A stretch of DNA of 64,000 nt from Thalassobacter stenotrophicus (GTDB taxonomy: Bacteria > Pseudomonadota > Alphaproteobacteria > Rhodobacterales > Rhodobacteraceae). Under the pieces are notes generated by a model that had not been told where the DNA came from, made no database searches, and was given only the letters and a program-made list of their open reading frames with translations. The stretch is taken from assembly GCF_001458315.1 (NCBI RefSeq), contig NZ_CYRX01000011.1, positions 248,001 to 312,000 on the forward strand, read 5' to 3'. The number at the start of each line of letters is the position of its first letter. Within the stretch, counting starts at the first letter, position 1. Of the stretch, positions 31,001 through 40,360 are shown piece after piece. The translations under genes and the position numbers were made by a program.

Positions 31001-32228
31001 CAACAAGGCGATGGGTGTTGAGACAGACCAACAAGCATCCAACATTCAGGTCGGACGGTATGAAATCGACTCCGCGACCGGTCTTGCGATTGTGGGTGAT
31101 AACACCGTCGATATCACCTCACGCGTGCTGGCGGACGGCAACAGCCACGTCATGGGCGTCGGTTTTGGTCGCAACGTCAGCTTCCGTGAAGGCACCGGCC
31201 TAAAGTCTGAGCCTGCGATGGCCGTTGGCGGCCCCGCTAAAGACCCACTAAACAGCCAACCGATTTTCCTGAACGCCGCAAACCGCGAGACGACCTTTAA
31301 CGTGTCGGTCAACGGGGTGAACGCGATCATCGAAATCCCCGGCGGCAACTACATTGGGACAACACTCGCCGAACTGCTGGAACAGCGGATCAACCAAATG
31401 CGGGACCCCGAAACCGGCCAAACCATCGGCGGTGTGACTGTCAAATACCAACCTACCGAGAACAACTTTGTGTTCACCACCGGCACGACAGGCGACACTT
31501 CGACCATTCGGATCAAGGGTCCGGTCAAGCTGGGCCTGGATGACGTGCCACTGGGCGTGGGCAGCGTCCCGACGATTGCCAATCTGGTGCAGGCCACCAA
31601 CGAAAATGGCATCCCGTTGTTCGTCAATGAACGTGGAGAGATCGTCGACTCCGAGCCCGATAACTTGGTCGAAGATTACTATCCGCTTTACCTTGATGAG
31701 GGTGAGCTGACGTTCGACAAGACCGGTAAGTTGATCAGCCCACAGGGCCTGACGCGCTACGAGTCCCAAAGCGATACGTTCTCAATCTCGCTGGACATTG
31801 ACTACAGTGCGTCCTCCCAGCTCGCGACGCCGTTTGCCGTGAACAACCTTGAGCAAAACGGTTTCACCTCCGGCCGCTTGGACGGGTTGAGCATCGATGC
31901 CACCGGCCTTTTGCGCGCCAACTACACGAACGGTCAAAACAAGCCCTTGGGCAAATTGGTGCTGGCGAACTTCAACAACCAAAACGGCCTGAAGCAGGTG
32001 GGGAACGCAACGTTCGTTGAAACCGCATCCTCTGGTGAGCCATTGATTGGTGAGGCCGGGACCGAGGGATTTGGCTCTATCCAGTCCGGCGCGTTGGAAC
32101 GTTCAAACGTGGATATCACCGAAGAGTTGGTGAACCTGATCACGGCGCAGCGGAACTTCCAGGCGTCTTCTAAGGCGATTGAGACCTCTACGCAGCTAAC
32201 CCAGACGATCATCAACATCCGGACGTAA
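28008..32228 (+). CDS. flgE: Hook protein FlgE, very large (1406 aa)
   Basis: The termini are typical: MSFYTALTGLNGAQSDISAT, then NNIANVGTTGFKRSRAEF at the N-terminus, and FGSIQSGALERSNVDITEEL, then NFQASSKAIETST at the C-terminus. Ordinary hook proteins have about 400-450 residues; this one has about 900 extra inserted in the outer domains. The insert holds repeated beta-rich modules, several with helix-plus-strand units like the flagellin IN motif (for example VDIRAGSYNAEELAAEVERAI and ADVAAKIKTALQDAGI). The frame is intact and GGGAGAG precedes the ATG. A hairpin with T-run follows at 32236-32262. The extra mass should lie on the outside of the hook. Confidence 0.93.
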   Translation: MSFYTALTGLNGAQSDISATSNNIANVGTTGFKRSRAEFGDIFATSPLQNSTSSIGSGAILKGVKQQFTQGNIASSLNALDMAISGQGFFALKPSLTSTQVVYTRNGSFNVDNNRNVVDSSGQFLLTYPVNEDGSVTAKDIDSAVPLRLPVTSGDPQATTMVDLAVNLPANAEVVTTKDKFADGYTFDPNDSESFTNSTSFTIFDDLGNPTIATVYFIKTQGSSTEDPTNKYETRLVINDEVVAPDLVPAVNDKGSQIYIDQFGNQTTSVPDPSYFDTGRSAPLYKLDELRTRVPSQPAALSGETSGFDFGDEGTREIEIVTNPMLFGATHEADPANQGVYWGNDFLLVNIDDGTRPVSVDIRAGSYNAEELAAEVERAINEAYDDEKKVEIRKGAEDQINIQMFTATDEGDAIVPSSVSIDLLEPSFVSTQAGIDVANLTAPNFELDTFLAHAQARINDALNSELGENTPAVPNIKDNQFAKITTTTKLTNPPELPQSFEFEYTTRDLGVTGLTNTSELWEFDYSEGKFTATAVADATQTGDKTLTFAIDDRDVVVTIPANGLNSSADVLALIEAEVNKLISVQPGSADMTFNSDGSLVVARANTTQAQTLTLDAFGVSLSVEADANETDADVAAKIKTALQDAGILGLSVTTDRNDATTLKISGPKTVHSEISGTNLSFAVSEQRYLAYSNLDNRPSVSTFGRQSSVAEDNTVPTIEYDAEADRLSITMDSVAGFSAGDTIMLLGADPEAADLNGRTYRITSVVGNVLQVATGDLGLPDENISVNVDANTPFIVLSDPAKDVEAFFEGEDLTVDGSPLSFNNQRIVLRETDAARHAYTDVNVDGSGKSVFGTFSAQLTGTDNPGTADFGLSNSAIEMEWVDERNPPVKVQYDAATQSIVFKVDHTALGPGGAISDVSALQISSGYADSINGVGLAGTTNASKVSITAATNVIGEPFVFDGGVVGSGPDRFGAKVRYDRDTGAFTFESGTTGKEVRANKAMGVETDQQASNIQVGRYEIDSATGLAIVGDNTVDITSRVLADGNSHVMGVGFGRNVSFREGTGLKSEPAMAVGGPAKDPLNSQPIFLNAANRETTFNVSVNGVNAIIEIPGGNYIGTTLAELLEQRINQMRDPETGQTIGGVTVKYQPTENNFVFTTGTTGDTSTIRIKGPVKLGLDDVPLGVGSVPTIANLVQATNENGIPLFVNERGEIVDSEPDNLVEDYYPLYLDEGELTFDKTGKLISPQGLTRYESQSDTFSISLDIDYSASSQLATPFAVNNLEQNGFTSGRLDGLSIDATGLLRANYTNGQNKPLGKLVLANFNNQNGLKQVGNATFVETASSGEPLIGEAGTEGFGSIQSGALERSNVDITEELVNLITAQRNFQASSKAIETSTQLTQTIINIRT

Positions 32229-32235
32229 ATCATAG

Positions 32236-32262
32236 GGCTCGCGTACAGCGCGGGCCTTATTT
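32236..32262 (+). terminator. Hairpin between flgE and flgF (possible attenuator)
   Basis: GGCTCGCG pairs with CGCGGGCC (one G-T pair) around a 5-base loop, followed by TTATTT. It could partly end transcription after flgE, giving more hook protein than distal rod, or stabilise the flgE message. Confidence 0.5.
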
Positions 32263-32277
32263 CAGGAAAGAGCAGTC

Positions 32278-33042
32278 ATGGACCGTAATATCCACATCGC
32301 GCTGAACAACATGCGCAATGTCTCGACTGAACTGAGCGTAAATGCCCAGAACATGGCGAACTTGAACGTTCCGGGCTACCGGGCTGACCTGTCCGTCACG
32401 CGTGAGGCAAAGTTTCTGGAAGCCTTTGATCAGTTCCGATCGCGGGTCTTCAGCCAGCAAAGCGACGGCGCGCTGTTTTCCTCAGAACAAGGTGGCCTGC
32501 AAAGCACCGGTGAGACGATGGATGTAGCGATCCGTGGCGACGGATATTTCTACATTGCCCCCACCGCCGGCGGTGATGCTGCGCTTTCGCGGCGCGGTGA
32601 TTTTGGGTTGGATGCGGACCGTTTTGTAATCGATGGCGCAGGCAATCGCCTACTGGACACCGAGCTGGAGCCTATCCAACTGCCCGATGCCCGCCGCGTT
32701 GTGATTGAGGAAACCGGCCAAATCCAGCTAGAGCTGCAGGGCCTGCCCGAGGGCACATTTGTCCCCGGCCCGATCATTGCAACCACAGTTGCGGAAGACA
32801 CCCAGCTGATCAAATCCGTGGATGGGCACATCCGTCCCGCAGCCCCCGGCGGCTTGCCAGAACCTGATCAGCGCGCGCGCCTGTCCCAAGGTTTTTTGGA
32901 AAACAGCAACGTTAACACCATCACTGCGCTGGTGGAAAACATTGAAAATCAGCGACAATTTGAAATGAGCGTCAAGTTCATTTCGGTGGCCCAAGAACTT
33001 GACGAAGGCACCAGCCAATTGATGCGCCTGCCCAACGGTTGA
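32278..33042 (+). CDS. flgF: Proximal rod protein FlgF
   Basis: 254 residues. It begins MDRNIHIALNNMRNVSTELS and carries NAQNMANLNVPGYRADL and MDVAIRGDGYFYIAP. The C-terminal part is RLSQGFLENSNVNTITALVENIENQRQFEM. These are the FlgF/FlgG family blocks. A GGAAAGAG ribosome site precedes the ATG. flgG follows after 80 bases and has its own sigma-54 promoter. Confidence 0.92.
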   Translation: MDRNIHIALNNMRNVSTELSVNAQNMANLNVPGYRADLSVTREAKFLEAFDQFRSRVFSQQSDGALFSSEQGGLQSTGETMDVAIRGDGYFYIAPTAGGDAALSRRGDFGLDADRFVIDGAGNRLLDTELEPIQLPDARRVVIEETGQIQLELQGLPEGTFVPGPIIATTVAEDTQLIKSVDGHIRPAAPGGLPEPDQRARLSQGFLENSNVNTITALVENIENQRQFEMSVKFISVAQELDEGTSQLMRLPNG

Positions 33043-33071
33043 TGGATTAGTTTCGCTGCTCCGGTTCAGTT

Positions 33072-33087
33072 TGGCACATCAGTTGCA
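33072..33087 (+). promoter_or_regulatory. Sigma-54 promoter of flgG, internal to the flg cluster
   Basis: TGGCACATCAGTTGCA: full consensus -24 and -12 boxes with GG-N10-GC, 36 bases before the flgG start codon. Confidence 0.8.
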
Positions 33088-33122
33088 AACCTAGACTGAA
33101 CAAATAAACAACGGAGTGGCAA

Positions 33123-33911
33123 ATGTCGTCCAACGCCATGCACGTCGCAAAGACGGGCCTGAACGCGCAGCAAACGCGGATGCAGGTCATTGCCAACAAC
33201 CTTTCAAACCTGAACACCGTCGGTTTCAAAAGCGATCGCGTTAATTTTGAAAGCCTGCTCTATCAGGTCCATCGTTCTGGTGGGGATCAAACGTCAGAGG
33301 GCACGCAGTTGACCTCTGCGTTGGCGATCGGGACGGGTGTGCGCGCGGTTAACACGCAAAAGCTCTATTCGCAGGGCGGCATGGTGAACACCGACAACTC
33401 GTTTGATCTTGCGATTGACGGTCAGGGTTTCTTTCAGGTGCTGATGCCGGATGGCCGGGTCGGATACACACGGAACGGGTCGTTCTCACGCAGTGCAGAA
33501 GGGACGCTTACAACGGCCAGCGGCTATGTGGTGCAGCCCGAAATCCAGATCCCCGATGACGCACTTGAGGTAAACATATCGCAGGACGGCATCGTCTCGG
33601 TCCGTTCACCGGGCCAGAACACACCACAGGAAATCGGCCAGCTGACACTTGCGGTTTTTGCCAATCCACGTGGGTTGCAGCCCGTGGGCGAGAGCTTCCT
33701 CGTTGAGACCGCTGCAAGTGGCCTGCCCACTGTCGCCACACCTCAGGCACAAGGTATCGGTAAGCTGATGCAAGGTTCTCTTGAATCGTCGAACGTGAAC
33801 GTCGTCCAGCAACTGGTCGAGATGATCGAAACCCAGCGCGCCTATGAGGTCAGTTCCAAGGCAATCTCATCATCGGATGAGATGATGCGCTACATCTCGA
33901 ATAACCTCTGA
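33123..33911 (+). CDS. flgG: Distal rod protein FlgG
   Basis: 262 residues, the standard FlgG length. It has the rod signature VIANNLSNLNTVGFKSDRVNFE, then FDLAIDGQGFFQV and the C-terminal MQGSLESSNVNVVQQLVEMI, ETQRAYEVSSKAI. FlgG forms the distal rod through the P and L rings. It has its own sigma-54 promoter, and an in-frame start with a CGGAGTGG site. Confidence 0.95.
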   Translation: MSSNAMHVAKTGLNAQQTRMQVIANNLSNLNTVGFKSDRVNFESLLYQVHRSGGDQTSEGTQLTSALAIGTGVRAVNTQKLYSQGGMVNTDNSFDLAIDGQGFFQVLMPDGRVGYTRNGSFSRSAEGTLTTASGYVVQPEIQIPDDALEVNISQDGIVSVRSPGQNTPQEIGQLTLAVFANPRGLQPVGESFLVETAASGLPTVATPQAQGIGKLMQGSLESSNVNVVQQLVEMIETQRAYEVSSKAISSSDEMMRYISNNL

Positions 33912-33919
33912 GGTCCGTA

Positions 33920-34570
33920 ATGTGCACTTTGTACAAACTCGCTATCGTGACCTGCCTTTGCGCCGTCGCCGGGTGTTCCACCTATGTGGAAGATCAGGCC
34001 TCGCGGGCGTATTACCCCGTTATGCCCGAGCCGACAGGTCGGACCAGCCCCGCAGATGGCGCTATTTATCACCCCGGTGCCACTGGCCTATTCGCGGTCG
34101 AACAGCGCGCCTCAAAGGTAGGTGATGTCGTGACCGTCGCGCTGGATGAATCGTTCCAAGCGACCAAGTCCCAATCCGCCTCGGCCGATAAATCCGAAAA
34201 CATCTCAGCACAGCTGCCCGGTTTTCTAAAGCTCACGGATCCGTCTTTTGGGTCGCAACAAACCTTTGAGGGCACTGGCGCCGCTGAGCAGTCAAACTCC
34301 TTTACCGGGCTTGTGACAGTCAGCGTTGTTCGGGTTTTGGGCAACGGCAACCTAGAGGTTCTGGGCCAAAAGAAGCTAACGCTGAACAACGGTGACGAAT
34401 ATGTCCGCGTCAGCGGGATTGTGCGCAGGCGCGATATTAGCCCTGCAAACGTGGTTAATTCTAACCGTCTCGCCAACGCAGAGATAACCTACATCGGTGC
34501 CGGAGATGTTGCGGACACATCCAAACGCGGCCTCTTCTCCAAGGTCTTTAACGCCTTGAACCCGGTTTAG
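33920..34570 (+). CDS. flgH: L-ring lipoprotein FlgH
   Basis: 216 residues. Lipobox VAGC with Cys 19 after a short signal sequence. FlgH core: [21 protein letters not shown], then [20 protein letters not shown] and [16 protein letters not shown]. FlgH forms the outer-membrane L ring. It follows flgG by eight bases. Confidence 0.95.
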   Translation: MCTLYKLAIVTCLCAVAGCSTYVEDQASRAYYPVMPEPTGRTSPADGAIYHPGATGLFAVEQRASKVGDVVTVALDESFQATKSQSASADKSENISAQLPGFLKLTDPSFGSQQTFEGTGAAEQSNSFTGLVTVSVVRVLGNGNLEVLGQKKLTLNNGDEYVRVSGIVRRRDISPANVVNSNRLANAEITYIGAGDVADTSKRGLFSKVFNALNPV

Positions 34571-34583
34571 GGGCTGCATCGAT

Positions 34584-35714
34584 ATGCGCGCCCCCTCTTT
34601 TCTCCGGCTATGCCTTGTGCTCATCGCAGCGCTTTGGGCCAGTGTGGCCAGTGCGGATCGGATCAAGGATCTGGCCAGCGTTGCAGGTGTGCGCAGCAAC
34701 CAATTGGTCGGCTACGGGCTGGTCGTTGGCCTCTCGGGCACGGGCGACGGAGACTTGGGGATCACGCTTCAATCGCTGCAATCCATGGTCTCTCGTTTTG
34801 GAATGGTGGCCGAGCAAGATGCCCTAGACGGGGTGAATGCAGCCGCCGTTATTGTCACGGCTGACTTGCCCGCCTTCGTAAAACCGGGGCAGGAGTTGGA
34901 TGTTACTGTCTCTACTCTTGGCTCTGCCGAGTCTTTGCGTGGCGGCACGCTTTTGATGACACCCTTGCTTGGCGTTGACGGCGAAACCTATGCGATTGCG
35001 CAGGGAAATCTCGTGGTTGGCGGCTTGGGCGTATCGGGTGAAGATGGCTCCTCCCTGACGGTGAACGTACCGACAGTTGGACGGGTGCCACAGGGGGCGA
35101 CCGTCGAAAGGATGGTCGAAAACCCATTCATTACGGGCGAATACCTTGTCCTTAACCTGCACCGTGCAGATTTCTCAACCGCTGCGAATGTGGCCGAGGC
35201 GATCAATGTCGTCTTTGGGGGCGAGACCGCAGTGCCGATTGATGCCTCGTCCATCCGAGTGCTGGCCCCAACCGACCCGTCGCAAAAAGTCTCCTTCGCG
35301 AGCCTGATCGAACAGGTCGAGGTTCAGCCCGCAGCGCCGCCCGCGCAGGTGATCGTCAACTCACGCACAGGCACCGTTGTTATCGGCGGCAACGTCAGCG
35401 TGACACCCGCCGTGATCACCCACGGCAGTTTGACGGTCCGCATACGTGAGGACGCGCAGGTCACCCCCACGTCTGAGACGATCATTAACGACAACACCAT
35501 TATCAACACGCCTGCAGCGCCCATCATCACCCCCGACACCGGGTTGATTGTGGACGAACCAGAGGCCCGCGCCTTTTTGTTCGATCCCGGCGTGAACCTA
35601 AGCGACGTGGTCGATGCCATCAACGCAATTGGCGCCACACCGTCCGATCTGGTCGCGATCCTAGAGGCCCTCAAGGTCGCGGGTGCCCTGCGTGCTCAGT
35701 TGATCATTATTTAA
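34584..35714 (+). CDS. flgI: P-ring protein FlgI
   Basis: 376 residues with a signal peptide ([18 protein letters not shown]). FlgI blocks: [52 protein letters not shown], and the C-terminal [20 protein letters not shown]. It forms the peptidoglycan-level P ring with help from FlgA (11184-11951). Confidence 0.96.
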   Translation: MRAPSFLRLCLVLIAALWASVASADRIKDLASVAGVRSNQLVGYGLVVGLSGTGDGDLGITLQSLQSMVSRFGMVAEQDALDGVNAAAVIVTADLPAFVKPGQELDVTVSTLGSAESLRGGTLLMTPLLGVDGETYAIAQGNLVVGGLGVSGEDGSSLTVNVPTVGRVPQGATVERMVENPFITGEYLVLNLHRADFSTAANVAEAINVVFGGETAVPIDASSIRVLAPTDPSQKVSFASLIEQVEVQPAAPPAQVIVNSRTGTVVIGGNVSVTPAVITHGSLTVRIREDAQVTPTSETIINDNTIINTPAAPIITPDTGLIVDEPEARAFLFDPGVNLSDVVDAINAIGATPSDLVAILEALKVAGALRAQLIII

Positions 35715-35736
35715 CCGGACCCCGGAGGCGACCCAC

Positions 35737-36060
35737 ATGACAACCATCAGCGCCTCTGCCCTCAAGCTCGCCGTTGGGCCAGCCGCACAAGCTGACGCCC
35801 TACAAGCGCGCCAATCCAGCGGCCAACAGCAGCTGAGCGAGGTCGCAGAACAATTTGAAGCTTTGTTCGTCCAATCCATCCTGTCGAGCGCGCGTTCCGC
35901 ACAACTGGCCGATCCATTGCTAAACAGCGGCGGCCTAAAGACGTTTAACTCTATGCTGGACCAAGAATACGCGACCGCGCTGTCCAAGCGCGAGTCCCTC
36001 GGAATTGCTGATGCACTTGTGCGGCAGTTCGAGCATCGGGTTTCAAACGGGGACGACTGA
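35737..36060 (+). CDS. flgJ: FlgJ-type rod-binding protein without muramidase domain
   Basis: 107 residues, matching only the N-terminal rod-binding half of enterobacterial FlgJ: EVAEQFEALFVQSILSSARSA, then SMLDQEYATALSKRESLGIADALVRQF. The C-terminal glucosaminidase is absent, as is usual in alphaproteobacteria, where a separate enzyme (SltF in R. sphaeroides) opens the wall. The M15-type peptidase at 42541 could serve here instead; that is inference. GGAGG precedes the ATG. Confidence 0.88.
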   Translation: MTTISASALKLAVGPAAQADALQARQSSGQQQLSEVAEQFEALFVQSILSSARSAQLADPLLNSGGLKTFNSMLDQEYATALSKRESLGIADALVRQFEHRVSNGDD

Positions 36061-36062
36061 AC

Positions 36063-39000
36063 ATGGCAAGCCTGCTGGATATCGGCCGTAGTGCAATCCA
36101 TGCGCAACGAGAGGCGCTGAACGTCACCGGCCAGAACATCGCCAATGCAAACACCGAAGGGTACCGCCGCCGCGACGCAACGCTGAGCGAAGTTTCGGGC
36201 GTGCAAAGCGAGCTGACCTCATTGACGGCGCAGACCGGCATGGGCGTGCGTTTGGACGACGTGCGGCGCGCCTACGACTCGTTTTTGACGGACAGCAAAC
36301 GCGCAGCGGCGGGCCGGTTCGAAAGTTCGGATGCATTTGTGACCAAGCTAGAGCGGCTAGAAAACAGCATTCTACCCAATGATGGCGATCTGGGCGTCGC
36401 GATGACTGCGTTTTTTGAAACGCTTGGACAGGTCGCGGCACAGCCCGGCGATTTGGCTGCCCGCGCCGTAGCGATCGACATGGGGCACACCGTCAGCAAC
36501 GCGTTCAACACAACCGCATTGCTGCTGGGCGATCTGGCTGACGGCACCGCGAGTGAAATCGAGACGCGATTGGTCGGCGTGAACCAGAACCTTGATGCGC
36601 TTGCGACCCTGAACGGGCAATTACAGGCGTCGAACCTTGGCGGCTCACCACCCAATGCCCTTTTAGATGAGCGTGACAGGCTGATCGACAATCTCTCAAA
36701 GATGGTCCCGCTGAGTGTCACGATAGGTGAGCGGTATGAGGCCGAACTGCGGTTAGGCACATCTGAGGCGGGGGCGTTGATCCTGCGGGGTGAGGACAGC
36801 AAAACGTTAAGCGTCGTGCGGTCCGAGCAAGGCAGCATCATGTTCCGGATTGGGTCAGGGCAGATCGTGCCGCAACTTGAAAGCGGCGCTTTGCGGGGTT
36901 TGGTCGATGCACATGGCACGACCAACCGGGCACTGTCGGAACTGGACACGCTTGCGCGGTCCTTCACCGCAAAGATGAATACCCAGCATGCACAAGGCAT
37001 TGATCTGGAGGGGCAGCTTGGCAAGGAATTGTTCACTGCCGCCAGTTTTACCCCGCAAGCCAGCCAAACCAACCAAGGCACCGCCGAGGCCGCTATTCGC
37101 TTGGTGCCTGGGCGTGCAGACCAGTTGCAGCAAATGTCGATGCAGTTCAACGCGCGCACAGATCAATGGACGCTAGCGGATGACACCGGCAACGTTCTGG
37201 CCACCGGCCGCTCCAAGATTGAAGCCAACGGCGCGGTCATTGACGTAACCGGCACCCCAAAAGACGGCGATAAAATCGTGTTCGAGCGCGCGGCAGGCGA
37301 CGCCTCGCGGATCAGTTTTCTATTGCGCCGACCAGAGGAAATCGCCGCAGCCTCGACAGTGGCGATTTACCCCGAGACATCAAATTTGGGCACGGCCAAA
37401 CTTGAGACATTTCGCGCTGCGGATGCGGGATCGGGTGTGCCTGCCCTAACGGATGTACTGGCCAACAATCTATCCCCCGTAGCTGCCCAAGACTTTTTGC
37501 GCGGCGGCGTCGTGGGTAGCATTCCGCGTGGCACCACGGATATCAAACTCGCAAGCCTTGCGACGCAAACCACCGCAACCGTATCGGCCACAGAAGGCGC
37601 GGATATCGCTGCAATCACGCTGGTGTTGGACGGTGAGAGCTATAGCTTTGCCCTAGACCCCCAGACCGTCAGCGCAGACAGTTGGCAGTCCGGCACCGAA
37701 ATCGCGGAATACCTGAATATGGGTGTGCTCGCGACGGCAGATGGGCAAACGATCCGCGATCTTGGGTTAAGCGTGTCCGGGTTTGAAAGCGGGCTTTCGC
37801 TGGCCTCAGACGGGTCGCGGGTTTTGACAGCAATGACTGCTGTGTCCGCCGAAGGAAACACGCTGACCACCGATGTGCAGTTGGGACAAGCCGCATCCGA
37901 ATTGCGGATATTCACCCGCGAAGGCCGCCAGATTTCCGGCCCGCCCCTGGCCCCGAACGAGGTTGAGCGGTTCATAACCACCGGCAACGGATTTAACGCT
38001 GAGGCTGAGTATCGTGCCGATTACAGCACACTCAGCAGTGGGACCGGCTACCGTGGGATGGAGATCACGCAAAGCCGCACCGGTGCTGAGCCAATGCAAA
38101 GCGGGCTGAGCACTGTGTCCACCAGCTTGGTCGGTTTGCGCGGCAGTAACGTAGGCCTGATCTCAACCGACAGCCGCGTGAATAATACCACAGACCAAAC
38201 GCTCAGACTGCAAATGTCCGAAGGCTACACCCGGTCCCTGACAATTCCAGCAGCCGTGGATGCGGCCTATGTCGCGGAAATGGCCAACGCTCAATTCGCA
38301 GCCGTCGGTGTATCAGCTCAGGCGCAAACCGCGGTTCGACTGACGCTGGAAGAGCTCGGAAGTGGCGCGGTTGAATTTGACCTCACAGGGCGCAATGGTG
38401 ACCCGCTGAACATAAGTGCACAAGTGAGCAGCGGCGATCTGAGCGCGCTGGCCGACGCGATCAACAACCGCAGCTATGAAACCGGCGTGCAGGCACAACT
38501 GTCTGCAACACCCGGCGCGCTCACGCTTATCCAAGCAGATGGTTTCGACATTGGGCTGAGCAATGCGTCCACCACGGATGTCGCCGTTCAGGCCGCAGCT
38601 CTTGGCCAAGACTTCAAGCCGCTTCCCCTCGACGATGGTGACCCGCCCGAAACTGCAATCGCGTTAAGCGGTGATCTGCGGATCAGTGGCACGGTCCAAT
38701 TCATCAGCAGCCAAGAATTCACGCTTAGCAGCGACCGTACGGGTGAGGTCGGGCATATTATGACCTCAGCCACCGATCCGATGGTCGGCGGATTGGTTCA
38801 GCGGGAATTCAGTGACGGTGGCACAGAAGCCGCATTGAAATATAACATCGATACAGTCCTCGACGGTGCAGGAACCAACGCCGACGGCACACGCACACAT
38901 GCGCCATCTGCGCGGTTTGAGACCACATTAATCTTGGCCGATGGGACTGTCTTTGACGCCAATGTACCCGGTGGCGCGATACCTTCGGCCGAAGGGGGCG

Positions 39001-40352
39001 CACTGGAAACCGCAAGCCAAATGCGCGCGCAAGCGCCTGTGCCGATGTTGCTTGGCGCCTCAATGCCTTCTGAGAGCTTTCCCGATGTGGGCACAAGCGC
39101 CAGCTTTATGTTAGGCGATGCCGAATACACTTTGACACGCATCGCACAGACAGACCCTGCGCGCGTCAGCCCCCTCGATTTTGAGGTAACCGGCCCCGAA
39201 GCGGACCGTATTGCGACAACGCTTGTCGGCGAGGACGGCGTCTATGCCCTTTCGCTATCGGTGGTGGGCGGGCATTTGTCCGGGCAAGGCTTAACGCCAG
39301 TCGCCAATTCAACCGCAGCCGCATTTGGCCTCAGCACAGTACAATCAAGCGCATCCGTTCAGGGTCGCGCCATTTCTGCTGACCTGAGCGACGGCACCTA
39401 TGCAATCGACCTGACGCTTGAAGGTGCCCCGCATAGCATCAATGTCACCGCTCTAAACGGCGACCTCGACATCAGCGTGCCGCTCAGCTTGCAAGGGCGG
39501 CTCAGAGTAGACCTCGGGACAGACGCGACAGGCGCAACCACGCTATCGCTGCGTGCTGACCGGGCCGGTGTCGGCACAATCGCCATCACCCCAAGCGAGG
39601 ACGCCAAAACCCTTGGTTTCAAAATCGCACAGGCCGATTTACGTGTTGAAGATGGCGTTCTACATGCCCGCAGCACCGATGGTTCCGCGATGGATATCGT
39701 GGCCGGTGGAACCAGTGCTGCCAGTTCGTTTATCCATCTCAGCAACATTCCGGATGAAGAGTTGATTGTCATCATGGGCGGTGAAGGCGCGCGGCGTCTT
39801 GCCGGGCAGTTCGACGTTGGCCTGGTTTTGGCCGAAGCGGAACGCGCGCCGGAGCATTTCCGCGTTGAGATGATTGATGCCGCAACGGGCCGCGTTGAGC
39901 TCTTTGATCGGGCGTCTGGCGCTTCCATCGCGACGCGCACCTCCAACGGTTTGGCGCGGTTCAATATTTCTGGACAAGACATTGAGCTGTCCGGGTTTGC
40001 CGACACTGGCGATGCCTTTAACCTTTCGACGGCCCAACGTTCTGCCGGGAATGCACAAAACATGGATGTGCTGGCATCATTTGGCCAACAACGTGCCGGT
40101 GAAACCAGTTTTCAGGATGAATTCCGCACGATTGCCGCCGGGGTTGGAGCAACACTAGAGGCCGCGCGCTTGACCCGCCTGTCCAACGAGGCTGTCCATG
40201 AGGCCGCCGTCGCCGCCGAAAGCGAATTTAGCGGCGTTAACATGGACGAAGAAGCCGCCAAACTGATGTCACAACAGCAAGCCTATCAAGCCGCCGCGCG
40301 TATCCTGCAAACTGCGCGCGAAATGTTTGATACGCTCCTGCAAATCGCCTGA
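36063..40352 (+). CDS. flgK: Hook-filament junction protein FlgK, very large (1429 aa)
   Basis: The N-terminal D0/D1 is clear: SLLDIGRSAIHAQREALNVT, then NIANANTEGYRRRDATL. The C-terminal part ends MSQQQAYQAAARILQTAREMFDTLLQIA. Ordinary FlgK has about 480-630 residues; here some 850 more fill the middle. That insert is made of beta-rich units, several with the helix-strand IN pattern (for example VSSGDLSALADAINNRS, YETGVQAQ, then LTLIQADGFDIGL). The gene overlaps nothing, starts two bases after the flgJ stop and has no frame break. FlgN is its likely chaperone. Size should match the enlarged hook and filament. Confidence 0.93.
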   Translation: MASLLDIGRSAIHAQREALNVTGQNIANANTEGYRRRDATLSEVSGVQSELTSLTAQTGMGVRLDDVRRAYDSFLTDSKRAAAGRFESSDAFVTKLERLENSILPNDGDLGVAMTAFFETLGQVAAQPGDLAARAVAIDMGHTVSNAFNTTALLLGDLADGTASEIETRLVGVNQNLDALATLNGQLQASNLGGSPPNALLDERDRLIDNLSKMVPLSVTIGERYEAELRLGTSEAGALILRGEDSKTLSVVRSEQGSIMFRIGSGQIVPQLESGALRGLVDAHGTTNRALSELDTLARSFTAKMNTQHAQGIDLEGQLGKELFTAASFTPQASQTNQGTAEAAIRLVPGRADQLQQMSMQFNARTDQWTLADDTGNVLATGRSKIEANGAVIDVTGTPKDGDKIVFERAAGDASRISFLLRRPEEIAAASTVAIYPETSNLGTAKLETFRAADAGSGVPALTDVLANNLSPVAAQDFLRGGVVGSIPRGTTDIKLASLATQTTATVSATEGADIAAITLVLDGESYSFALDPQTVSADSWQSGTEIAEYLNMGVLATADGQTIRDLGLSVSGFESGLSLASDGSRVLTAMTAVSAEGNTLTTDVQLGQAASELRIFTREGRQISGPPLAPNEVERFITTGNGFNAEAEYRADYSTLSSGTGYRGMEITQSRTGAEPMQSGLSTVSTSLVGLRGSNVGLISTDSRVNNTTDQTLRLQMSEGYTRSLTIPAAVDAAYVAEMANAQFAAVGVSAQAQTAVRLTLEELGSGAVEFDLTGRNGDPLNISAQVSSGDLSALADAINNRSYETGVQAQLSATPGALTLIQADGFDIGLSNASTTDVAVQAAALGQDFKPLPLDDGDPPETAIALSGDLRISGTVQFISSQEFTLSSDRTGEVGHIMTSATDPMVGGLVQREFSDGGTEAALKYNIDTVLDGAGTNADGTRTHAPSARFETTLILADGTVFDANVPGGAIPSAEGGALETASQMRAQAPVPMLLGASMPSESFPDVGTSASFMLGDAEYTLTRIAQTDPARVSPLDFEVTGPEADRIATTLVGEDGVYALSLSVVGGHLSGQGLTPVANSTAAAFGLSTVQSSASVQGRAISADLSDGTYAIDLTLEGAPHSINVTALNGDLDISVPLSLQGRLRVDLGTDATGATTLSLRADRAGVGTIAITPSEDAKTLGFKIAQADLRVEDGVLHARSTDGSAMDIVAGGTSAASSFIHLSNIPDEELIVIMGGEGARRLAGQFDVGLVLAEAERAPEHFRVEMIDAATGRVELFDRASGASIATRTSNGLARFNISGQDIELSGFADTGDAFNLSTAQRSAGNAQNMDVLASFGQQRAGETSFQDEFRTIAAGVGATLEAARLTRLSNEAVHEAAVAAESEFSGVNMDEEAAKLMSQQQAYQAAARILQTAREMFDTLLQIA

Positions 40353-40360
40353 GGATCGCC

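Noticed and set aside
30042-31034. 330-codon open frame on the minus strand inside flgE
   Set aside because: It lies antisense to the coding frame of flgE, has no ribosome site or family resemblance, and flgE is an intact gene.
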